Below, piece after piece: positions 1-7,466 of a DNA stretch of 34,399 nucleotides. Where the stretch lies: contig CAYWZW010000058.1 in the NCBI GenBank assembly GCA_964462945.1, forward strand, positions 1-34,399. Direction: 5' to 3'. How positions within the stretch are numbered: position 1 is the stretch's first letter; each line of letters opens with the position of its first letter. Below the pieces are notes generated by a model, which was given only the letters and a program-made list of their open reading frames with translations, did no database searches and had not been told where the DNA came from. The translations under genes and the position numbers were made by a program. This stretch comes from GCA-020343675 sp964462945. GTDB lineage: Bacteria; Planctomycetota; Phycisphaerae; Sedimentisphaerales; Anaerobacaceae.

Positions 1-362
1 ACGGGCGGCATAAAAATGACGCACGAAAAACAACATTCTGATGGATAGTATTACAGAGGGCCCAGAGAATAAATAGTTTGTGGCTGTTCGTAATACTTAT
101 TTCAGAGCAGCGTTCATCGGGTGAATCCGTGTCAAAAAACCGTTTCACTTTCACTGAAGAATCAGTTCGTGTGAATTGGTGTCAATTCGTGGCTGATTCA
201 TAACTGATACCTGATGACCTGACGCCCACTACCCGATACCCCGATGCCCTGATTGCCTCACTCGATGCCGCTGTCTTCTTGTATCTGCGTCCATCGGCGG
301 TTCCCCCATTGCTCACGGCTTCTTGCCCTCGATAAGTCCCGCAGCCGTTCAATACCAGCCGG
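1..362. other. Gene-poor stretch downstream of the kinase gene
   Basis: I see no convincing gene here. Possible reading frames are short, low in complexity and lack ribosome-binding sites. Around 167-193 there is a degenerate short-period repeat, in which the words GTGTGAATT, GTGTCAATT and CGTGGC follow each other about every 10 bases. A second piece of similar wording (GCGTCCATCGGCGG) lies near 286-299. Such wording looks like spacer DNA. No clear hairpin followed by a T-tract marks the end of the kinase transcript. Confidence 0.4.
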
Positions 363-3362
363 TTATCTTTCTGTTGTCCCCTCCTTGTGGGGCAGTTTTG
401 CCAGCCACTGTTTAGCTTTTTCTGGCTTGCCCCAGGCATCGTAAAGCTTCACGAGGACCTGGATAGCATCTTCGGTAAATGCGTGTTCCGGCCCGAACTT
501 GGCACTCCTGCCCTGGTGACAGCTTATGCCGAGCGGTTCGGCCTCCTCGTAACGACCCTGTTTCAGGTATAGTAAGGCCAGATCGCTCATTGAGGTCAGC
601 GTGTCCGGATGCTCATCGCCCAGAACGCGGCGCCTGCTGTTCAGGGCTTCGCTCAATAGATCTTCTGCTTCTTTGTATCGGCCTTGTTCTCTGTAAAGCA
701 CGGCGAGGTCGTTCATGGTTTCCAATGTACGCCCATGCCGCCCGCCAAACCTGCGCCGGGTCACCTCCAGCACCTTTACGAGCAGGGCCTCCGCCTTATC
801 GTACCGCCCCTGCCCAAAGTAGACCAAGCCAAGGCCGGTCATGAAGTGCAGCGGGTTCAGATCCTCCTCGCCCAGCACGCGTCGGCTGGTTTCAAGCCCC
901 TTGACAAGCAGGGCCTCCGCCTTATCATATCGGCGCTGCTCACAGTACACGAAGCCGAGGCTCTTCGCTGAGAAGAGCGTGTCCTGTTCACCCAGGACGC
1001 GGCGTTGGGTCTCCACCGTTTTGACTAACAGGGCCTCGGCCTCATCGAACTGTCCCTGCTTGTAACGCAGCCAACCAATCAAGGCGGCGGAGTACAGCGT
1101 AGAGGCGTTCTCTTCACCCAGGACGCGGCGCTGGATCTCCAGCGTCTTGGCCAACAGATTCTGAGCCTCGCCGTACCGGCCCTGTTCTATGTACAGTGGG
1201 CCAAGGCGGTGCATGGAGTCAAGAGTGATCGGATGCTCTTCGCCCAACGCGCGCCGGGCGGTCTCCAATGCTTTGACCAATAGCGGCTCGGCCTCCTTGT
1301 ACCGACCCCGCAGGAAGTATAGCCGGCCAAGGGTCGTCATGGACGACAGCGTGTTCTCATGCTCCTCGCCCAGCACGCGGCGCTGGATCTCCAGTGCCTT
1401 GACCAATAGCGGCTCAGCCTCCTCGTACCGACCCTGCTCGGAGTATTGCCAGCCAAGGGTGGTCACAGCCCACAGCGTGTTCTCATGCTGCTCACCCAGT
1501 ACGCGCCGGCTGATCTCCAGCGCCTTGACCAATACCGGCTCGGCCTCTTTGTACTGTCGCTGCTCGATGTATCGGCTGGCGAGCTCGTTCATGGAGTAAC
1601 ACAGCATCTCATCGTGATGGTCGCCCTTTATCCGGCGGGAGGTCTCCAGCGCCTTGGCCAACAGCGGCTCGGCCTTGTCGTATCGGCCCTGCCTCAAATA
1701 CAGCAAGGCAAGGTCTTTCATTGCGTGCCGTGTGACCTCATGCTTTTGGCCAAGCTGCTTGTGAAAGAACTGGTAGGCCTGTTCCAGGTGCGGCTCGGCC
1801 TTCTCATACTTCTCGAGACCTACATACATATTCCCCAGTGCCAAGTGGGTGGCCGCCGCCATTAGAGGCAAGGGCACACCATAATAATCCTTCAGCGATA
1901 GGTCGGATGACTGTGAGATCGATTCCCCTAATTCCAGGTTCTTTGCCAATGTCTCGACAACCTCGCCGACAGTAGCGTCGGCGCCTTTCACGAAGAATCC
2001 ATTCTGGAACAATTCCATCGTGCCGTGTAACATCGCTGCGTGAAACTCCGCTCTGGCACGGGCGCGGGCCTGGCCGATGGCGAAGATGGTCGAGACCGCG
2101 ACCCCAGCGACAAGGACGGCCACCACCGCCGCAACCCCAATCACCAGCGCTCGCTTGCGTCTTACGAACTTCCTCACTCGGTACCTTACACTCGGTGGAC
2201 CGGCTAAAACCGGCTCATCCCCGAGATGCCGGCTGATATCGGCTGCCAATTCATTGGCTGTCTCGTATCGGCGGGTCCGGTCCTTTTCCAGCGACTTCAT
2301 CACAATCCAGTCCAGATCACCCCGCACCAGCTTCGGGAGCGAATCGGGATTTGTCTGCCGGTGTTTGGCAACATCGTTTAGAGCATCACCCATCGTGCTT
2401 AACTTCGTGGATGGCTTGAGAGGTTCGGTCTCTCTTATAATTCGCTGAATTTCGGCGTATCCAGCCTCGCGAAGCTGTTTTGCATCAAAAGGTGTGACGC
2501 CCGTAAGAAGCTCGTATAACAAGACTCCCAGCGAGTAAATATCCGTGCGAGTATCAATATCCAGGGCGCTCATCTCGGCCTGCTCGGGGCTCATATATTC
2601 GGGCGTGCCAATCATCTGGGCGTATTTGGTGAAAAGCGTCTTTTCCGTAAGCCGATGGCTTGTTGCCTTGGCGATGCCAAAATCGATGACTTTTGGCACC
2701 GGCTTGCCATCGCGAAGTGTAACCATCACATTCGAGGGTTTAATATCCCTGTGGATGATACCTTTTTGATGGGCATGCTGAACCGCTTTGCAGACGTCGG
2801 CAAACAGTGCCAGTCGTTGTCGAGTATCGAGATTGTCTTTGTCGCAGTATTCGGTAATAGGTATTCCTTTAACCAGCTCCATCACAAAGTATGGCCGGCC
2901 CGTTTCGGTTGCTCCTGCGTCGAGAACTTTAGCGATACTGGGATGGTCCATCATAGCCAGTGCCTGTCTTTCGGCCTCGAAGCGGGTGATAACTTGCCTG
3001 GTGTCCATGCCTAACTTGATGATTTTCAATGCGACCTTGCGGTGAACCGGCTCTTGCTGCTCGGCCATATATACGACACCGAAGCCGCCCTCACCGATCA
3101 ATTGAAGCAGTTTATACCGCCCGATTATGGTGCCCGGACCTTCGGTCAGAGGCGAATTGTCCAAGGTGGCGTTTGGACCCATGGCCGGCATTTCAAGAAA
3201 ATCACCCGCCTGCTCGTGAGCCTTAAGCAACTGTTCAACATCGGCCCACAGCTTCTCATCTTTCCCGCAAGCTTCGGCCAAGTAGGCGGCTCGTTCTGCT
3301 GCATCTGCTATTTCGATTGCTTTGTGAAAAATGTCTTCTGGATTCTTGTGTTCGGTTTCCAT
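363..3362 (-). CDS. Transmembrane Ser/Thr protein kinase with C-terminal TPR repeats
   Basis: A 999-residue protein. The N-terminal ~80 residues are a helical leader. The Hanks-type kinase domain spans about 82-380, with glycine loop GEGGFG (90-95), ATP lysine in VALK (113), catalytic HRD (204-206), DFG (227-229) and the GTPEYMSPEQ activation segment, so it should be active. One membrane helix (about 405-430) follows a basic stretch. The remainder (about 500-990) is eleven 42-residue kinesin-light-chain-type TPRs, which by topology should lie across the membrane from the kinase. The start at 3362 (METEHKN) is chosen because AAGGAG lies 7 bases upstream; an in-frame start 33 bases earlier has no such site. 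It is the last gene after an ECF sigma factor and a small membrane protein. Kinase-sigma pairing is a known planctomycete arrangement, so the kinase may control that sigma factor; this is inference. Confidence 0.93.
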   Translation of the reverse strand: METEHKNPEDIFHKAIEIADAAERAAYLAEACGKDEKLWADVEQLLKAHEQAGDFLEMPAMGPNATLDNSPLTEGPGTIIGRYKLLQLIGEGGFGVVYMAEQQEPVHRKVALKIIKLGMDTRQVITRFEAERQALAMMDHPSIAKVLDAGATETGRPYFVMELVKGIPITEYCDKDNLDTRQRLALFADVCKAVQHAHQKGIIHRDIKPSNVMVTLRDGKPVPKVIDFGIAKATSHRLTEKTLFTKYAQMIGTPEYMSPEQAEMSALDIDTRTDIYSLGVLLYELLTGVTPFDAKQLREAGYAEIQRIIRETEPLKPSTKLSTMGDALNDVAKHRQTNPDSLPKLVRGDLDWIVMKSLEKDRTRRYETANELAADISRHLGDEPVLAGPPSVRYRVRKFVRRKRALVIGVAAVVAVLVAGVAVSTIFAIGQARARARAEFHAAMLHGTMELFQNGFFVKGADATVGEVVETLAKNLELGESISQSSDLSLKDYYGVPLPLMAAATHLALGNMYVGLEKYEKAEPHLEQAYQFFHKQLGQKHEVTRHAMKDLALLYLRQGRYDKAEPLLAKALETSRRIKGDHHDEMLCYSMNELASRYIEQRQYKEAEPVLVKALEISRRVLGEQHENTLWAVTTLGWQYSEQGRYEEAEPLLVKALEIQRRVLGEEHENTLSSMTTLGRLYFLRGRYKEAEPLLVKALETARRALGEEHPITLDSMHRLGPLYIEQGRYGEAQNLLAKTLEIQRRVLGEENASTLYSAALIGWLRYKQGQFDEAEALLVKTVETQRRVLGEQDTLFSAKSLGFVYCEQRRYDKAEALLVKGLETSRRVLGEEDLNPLHFMTGLGLVYFGQGRYDKAEALLVKVLEVTRRRFGGRHGRTLETMNDLAVLYREQGRYKEAEDLLSEALNSRRRVLGDEHPDTLTSMSDLALLYLKQGRYEEAEPLGISCHQGRSAKFGPEHAFTEDAIQVLVKLYDAWGKPEKAKQWLAKLPHKEGTTER
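400..1822 (-). repeat. Tandem 126-bp TPR-coding repeats
   Basis: About eleven in-frame units of roughly 42 codons, each reading approximately Y-x-E-A-E-P-L-L-x-K-A-L-E-x-x-R-R-V-L-G-E-x-H. The central units are the most alike in DNA, while the outermost ones are diverged. One unit is a residue or two short (the GEQD-TLFS unit near 960-1010). The pattern suggests expansion by unequal recombination inside the kinase gene. Confidence 0.85.
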
Positions 3363-3423
3363 ATAAGTGCTCCTTGTAGTGGAACATTGTATCATTGATC
3401 CCGCTCTTCACGCAGCATCATTC

Positions 3424-3636
3424 TCACGTTTTGCGCCCGTTGCGGAATTTTGGGAGATAACTACACTTGAGCCATGTGTACTCCAATACCGCCAGGAGCC
3501 ACAATCCAGCAAGCAGTATCGAAATCCCACAAACAATAGCCACAGGCAGCAAGTTCCCTGTATCAGGGTAAGACAAGTCCAGCCTCAGCATCTCAGGCCC
3601 CATAGTTTCGGAGATTAGCTCAGTCCAGGTGTCCAT
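3424..3636 (-). CDS. Small single-pass membrane protein between sigma factor and kinase
   Basis: A 70-residue protein I do not recognise. AAGGA sits about 9 bases before the ATG at 3636, which supports this start over an upstream in-frame one. Residues 1-25 are polar and acidic, about 28-50 form one strongly hydrophobic helix (VAIVCGISILLAGLWLLAV), and the tail is basic (KCSYLPKFRNGRKT). The order PDTG, hydrophobic helix, basic tail resembles a sortase sorting signal, but the first residue is Tyr, not Leu. It lies between the ECF sigma gene and the kinase gene on the same strand (173 and 61 bp gaps). By position it could be an anti-sigma-like or kinase-accessory membrane factor; nothing in the sequence proves that. 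Confidence 0.6.
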   Translation of the reverse strand: MDTWTELISETMGPEMLRLDLSYPDTGNLLPVAIVCGISILLAGLWLLAVLEYTWLKCSYLPKFRNGRKT

Positions 3637-3809
3637 GATTGTAATCCTTAAAATTTTCCGGGTTTTCCATTTTCCATTTTCTTCATCTATTAGGTAACGC
3701 GCCGTCCGGGTCTGATTTGGACCAGGATTTTGACAAAAAACATGATATTTTTTTAAAGGGATGGAAAACACTAAAAAGGACAGCAGGAAGGAAGAAAGAC
3801 CAAGCCAGG

Positions 3810-4367
3810 CTAATTGCCAGCAGCTATCTGTCGATACAGCCAGGCCCGGGCGTAGGTCCAGTGCCGTTTGGCTGTGGTTGGAGAGATTCCGAGGACCTCG
3901 GCTGCCTGGTCCAGGGTCAGCCCGGCAAAATAGCGCAGCCTGACCAGTTCGGCTTTCGTCTTATCGACGGCGGCCAGCTTGGTCAGGGCCTCGTCCACGG
4001 CGATCAGCTCTTCCGCAGATTGGCCGCTGGCAGTCTCGGCCTCGTCCAGGTCCACCCGTTGCAGAACCCCGCCCCGCTTGAGGCGATGCTTCCGGCGGGC
4101 GTTCTCGATGAGGATGCGGCGCATCGCTTCGGCTGCGGCGGCAAAGAAATGCGTGCGACTCCTCCAGTTGCGGCTTTCCTCCCCAGCAAGACGCAGATAG
4201 GCTTCATGGACGAGGGCGGTCGCCTGGAGGGTCTGACCGGGCTTTTCCCTGGACAGCTTCTGAGCGGCCAGTTGACGCAGCTCCTGATAGAGCGCGGGGA
4301 CAAGCTGGTCTATGGCCCGGCCATCTCCCTGTTCGATGGCGTTCAGGATGCGTGTCACTTCGTTCAT
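3810..4367 (-). CDS. ECF-family RNA polymerase sigma factor
   Basis: A 185-residue protein starting MNEVTRILNAIEQG. Sigma region 2 is recognisable in residues ~10-90, with the stretch LVHEAYLRLAG and the HFFAAAAEAMRRILIENARRK segment typical of the sigma-70 subgroup common in Planctomycetes and Acidobacteria. Region 4 follows (~125-180), with the helix-turn-helix LTLDQAAEVLGISPTTAKRHWTYARAWL. No anti-sigma gene of the usual zinc-binding type is adjacent; instead a small membrane protein and a Ser/Thr kinase follow. It begins 40 bp after the fucose-isomerase-like gene ends, so it may also be transcribed with the dehydrogenase operon. The methionine six codons upstream (4385) is an alternative start; neither has a strong ribosome-binding site. 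Confidence 0.9.
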   Translation of the reverse strand: MNEVTRILNAIEQGDGRAIDQLVPALYQELRQLAAQKLSREKPGQTLQATALVHEAYLRLAGEESRNWRSRTHFFAAAAEAMRRILIENARRKHRLKRGGVLQRVDLDEAETASGQSAEELIAVDEALTKLAAVDKTKAELVRLRYFAGLTLDQAAEVLGISPTTAKRHWTYARAWLYRQIAAGN

Positions 4368-4407
4368 ACCAGCTCTCGCGGCCAAGCTTCACTGATATGC
4401 CAGACGG

Positions 4408-6150
4408 CTAACTCGTGCCCAAGGTACGAGCAGCTCTGAGCAGTTTGCAGGTATCTTCGCCGCCGCTTATCAGATGGAGTAACGGTTGAGGTCTGTCCAC
4501 GCCTTCGATGAACTTGGGCCGCGCCGCCCAGGGCGTGACGCTCAAGACGCCCGTCAAGTCCATCCAGTGCTGCAGCCGGGCCACCGGCAAATCCCACGTT
4601 ATATGGAAGTGATTCGCCGGCGGATATTGCTTGTACTCGACCATGCTTGCATACTTCGGCACGATAAACGTGTGCGGCCAGATAGGGGTCGTCAATTCGC
4701 ACATCGCTTTGGCAAGTCTTGCCGGCACTTCGGTCGTACGCGCCTCGTCCCAGAACATGCTGAATAATCCCGAGGCGCCGCTGTAAGCCATTCGAGCGGC
4801 GATTCCTTCGATTCCCGCCGGCGTCATGAAGCTGACGGCGTTGCCGCCGCCGGGGAAGTAGTCTTCCTCGGCCAAAGGCAGTGAAATGCCGGCCATAATT
4901 GTCTTTATGGCCGCTCGCGGCTGGGCGGCCCAATCAAAGGATGCGCTGCCGGAGTTGTCGCCGTCCACCAGGCCCTTGTTGTACCAGTCCGCTTTCTTAT
5001 CCAGCGACTTGACGCCGATCTTCTCGGCTAATTCCTTGATTTCCCACGCTTCCCAGACTTTCCTGAAGTCCATGAATAGAGGCGGGTTTCCGCCGGACAG
5101 GTACGTCATAGCCAGCATCGTCAAGAGTCCCTGGACGTCGGCCTCGGTCGCGTACGGCAGGGGGGCCTTTCGGCCCTCATGGTCGAAGGTCGAGTTGAAC
5201 AGGCTCTCCATCACGTCGGCGACCGGCAGCGGAATGCCTCTGGTATCGCTGCCCCATTCCAACTGGCTCATGAATCCGCCGCCGACCGCATTCAAATCCG
5301 CCATCAGGTCACGCACGATCAGGTACATCGCCAGCGACTGGTTGAATCGGTCGCTGTCGGCCTCATCGCGAAGCTCAAGGCGCTTGCCGATGTGTCTGTC
5401 GATCCAGCCTCGCAGCGTCTTGAGCTCTTTCTGGTTGCATGCCTTTTTGTTCAGCATGTCGGCTAAGAGCTTCATGTCCAGGCGCGTGATTTCCAGGCCG
5501 AAGGTGTTTCTGGTTGGAATGATATGCGCCAGAGCCGTTTCCATCCCCATCGAGTCGTGGCCCAATATGACAACTCTGCGACCTCTCAAGGCGACAGCCG
5601 TCACGGCGGCATAGCACCAGTCGATAAGATTCTTCGCCGTCTGCTCGGTCATCTTTGGATTCGTTCCGGTATCGGGCCATGTGCCGACGTTCAGGGCGGC
5701 CAGCCGCCCATACTGGCTGATGGCGCCGTTGAGCGCGTGGGCATAAACAACGCCGGGCTTGGGGCCGCTGTTGCCGCACGTGATATTGAGAGGTGTATTT
5801 GCCGGGAATTGTTGCAGTAGCGAAATGGCTGTCAGTTGTGGAAACGCCCACGTGTCCGGCACGCAAACCAATATGTCCACACCGGCACTACGAAACTGCT
5901 GAGCGACGATGTCGGCCTGCGCCTCGCCGTCAACTAACACGGTTGAATAAACCACCGGCACCGGCGTCTTGTCCGGCAGAACCACTGAGCCGCTTATCGT
6001 GTCGGCAGCCATCTTAGCGATATTCTGACATCGCGTGCGGCTCGCCTGGTCAATCCGCGGATCGCTGGTCGCAAAAACCCCTATCACCGGGACCTTCGGC
6101 GTTGCCTTCCTTATCTGCGGCAAGCGCTTTGCCTCAACCTTCTTAGCCAT
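4408..6150 (-). CDS. L-fucose isomerase-family protein
   Basis: A 580-residue protein, close to the ~590 of E. coli FucI. Expected reaction type is cytoplasmic aldose-ketose isomerisation (L-fucose to L-fuculose, or D-arabinose to D-ribulose) with a Mn2+ centre. The metal ligands of FucI can be placed: Glu336 in PYATEAD, Asp361 in LFMDFRKVW and His514 in PPANHFHIT. Overall similarity to FucI is modest outside these blocks, so the true sugar may differ. The start at 6150 (MAKKVEAK) has AAGGAG 8 bases upstream; an earlier in-frame start at 6186 would place that site inside the coding region. It follows the E2 gene by 39 bp and precedes the ECF sigma gene by 40 bp. No fucose kinase or fuculose aldolase accompanies it; the rhamnose operon aldolase might serve both sugars. 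Confidence 0.82.
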   Translation of the reverse strand: MAKKVEAKRLPQIRKATPKVPVIGVFATSDPRIDQASRTRCQNIAKMAADTISGSVVLPDKTPVPVVYSTVLVDGEAQADIVAQQFRSAGVDILVCVPDTWAFPQLTAISLLQQFPANTPLNITCGNSGPKPGVVYAHALNGAISQYGRLAALNVGTWPDTGTNPKMTEQTAKNLIDWCYAAVTAVALRGRRVVILGHDSMGMETALAHIIPTRNTFGLEITRLDMKLLADMLNKKACNQKELKTLRGWIDRHIGKRLELRDEADSDRFNQSLAMYLIVRDLMADLNAVGGGFMSQLEWGSDTRGIPLPVADVMESLFNSTFDHEGRKAPLPYATEADVQGLLTMLAMTYLSGGNPPLFMDFRKVWEAWEIKELAEKIGVKSLDKKADWYNKGLVDGDNSGSASFDWAAQPRAAIKTIMAGISLPLAEEDYFPGGGNAVSFMTPAGIEGIAARMAYSGASGLFSMFWDEARTTEVPARLAKAMCELTTPIWPHTFIVPKYASMVEYKQYPPANHFHITWDLPVARLQHWMDLTGVLSVTPWAARPKFIEGVDRPQPLLHLISGGEDTCKLLRAARTLGTS

Positions 6151-6189
6151 TTTGAATGCTCCTTCACAACGTCCTTCGAAATTCAACGC

Positions 6190-7425
6190 TTAGGGTTCAA
6201 GACCGAATGTCGAAGTATCTTCCAGCAATTTTCTGACGAAGTCGAGGAACTGGGCGGCGTAGGCGCCGTTGGCGACTTTGTGGTCCACGGAGAGGGTCAT
6301 GTTCATCAGCTTGCGGACCAAGATGTTTCCGTTGTCCGGCACGCAGGTGTCGGCGATCCGGCCGATACCTAAGATGCTGCACTGGCCCGGCACGACAATC
6401 GGGATGAAGTTGTCTATCCCGAACGCGCCGAGGTTGCTGATGGTGATGCAGCCGCCCTCCAAATCCGTCGGGGCCAATCGGTTGGCTCGTGCCCGCTCGA
6501 CCAGGGCCTGACTATCGCGTGCAATTTGCCGGACGTCCTTTTTATTGACGTCCTTGACAATCGGTGCGACCAGGCCGTCCGGGACGGATATCGCCAGGCC
6601 GATGCCGATTGTTTCCGGCAGCTTGATCGCGTCGCCGTCCAACTGGCCGGTCATGATCGGGAACTTCTCCAATCCCGTTGCGACCGCTTTCATGATGAAA
6701 TCGTTGTAAGAGAGCTTCACGTCGCCGGCGGCGTTTAGTTTCGTTCGCAGTTGCACCAGGCCGGTGACATCCGCCTTGACGGTCAGATAGAAGCAGGGGA
6801 TCTCGCGTTTTGATTTGAGCATTCGCTCGGCGGTGATTTTCTGGAGCCGGTTCAGCGGCACTGTTTTTCCGAGTTTGGCCTCTGTTGTGGGCGCCGCCGG
6901 GGCGGCGGCGAGTTTGGGTGCCTTTGTGTCAGCCGCTTTTTGAACGTCCTGCTCTGTGATTTTCCCGCCTGGGCCCGTGCCGGTCACCGCCGTCAGAACC
7001 ACGCCAAGCTCCTCGGCCAGTTTCTTTGCTCTTGGCGACGCCATGACTCTACCTGCCGGCTTTGCCGGCCCAGGTTCGACCTCGACTGATTCGGCGGCAG
7101 GAGCAGCCTGTGCGGCGGATACAGCTTCCGATGCAGCCGGGACGCCGCCCCTGAGCGAATCGGCAAGGCTCTGCGGCACGTCTTCGTCCTTGTCGCCCAG
7201 AATCAGTAGAGGGGCACCAACGCGGAGTGTCTCATCGACTTTACAAATAATGTGCTTTACGAAGCCGCCGGCCGGCGACTCCATCTCCAAGGTCGCCTTG
7301 TCGGTTTCTATCTCAAAGATTACATCCCCTTTCCTGACCTGGTCGCCGATTTTGACCAGGCAATTGACGACCGTCCCTTCCTCCATCGTCTGGCCAAGCT
7401 GAGGCAATCTCACTTCTTTCGCCAT
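6190..7425 (-). CDS. 2-oxoacid dehydrogenase complex, E2 dihydrolipoyl acyltransferase
   Basis: A 411-residue E2. A lipoyl domain (1-78) carries the lipoyl-lysine in EIETDKAT (Lys43). An Ala/Pro/Glu-rich linker is followed by a peripheral-subunit-binding domain (about 128-165, ASPRAKKLAEELGV). The catalytic domain (about 185-411) ends with the active-site segment SVDHKVANGA. The usual motif is HxxxDG; here His382 is kept but the aspartate is asparagine (Asn386), which is unusual. The acyl group carried is probably acetyl from pyruvate, but branched-chain or acetoin-type substrates are not excluded. It lies 41 bp after E1, with GAGGA before the ATG. No E3 (dihydrolipoamide dehydrogenase) gene is in the window, so E3 must come from elsewhere. 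Confidence 0.92.
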   Translation of the reverse strand: MAKEVRLPQLGQTMEEGTVVNCLVKIGDQVRKGDVIFEIETDKATLEMESPAGGFVKHIICKVDETLRVGAPLLILGDKDEDVPQSLADSLRGGVPAASEAVSAAQAAPAAESVEVEPGPAKPAGRVMASPRAKKLAEELGVVLTAVTGTGPGGKITEQDVQKAADTKAPKLAAAPAAPTTEAKLGKTVPLNRLQKITAERMLKSKREIPCFYLTVKADVTGLVQLRTKLNAAGDVKLSYNDFIMKAVATGLEKFPIMTGQLDGDAIKLPETIGIGLAISVPDGLVAPIVKDVNKKDVRQIARDSQALVERARANRLAPTDLEGGCITISNLGAFGIDNFIPIVVPGQCSILGIGRIADTCVPDNGNILVRKLMNMTLSVDHKVANGAYAAQFLDFVRKLLEDTSTFGLEP

Positions 7426-7466
7426 TTATGCAATCCTCATTTGTTTCGCATTGCGTCAACCGGCGG

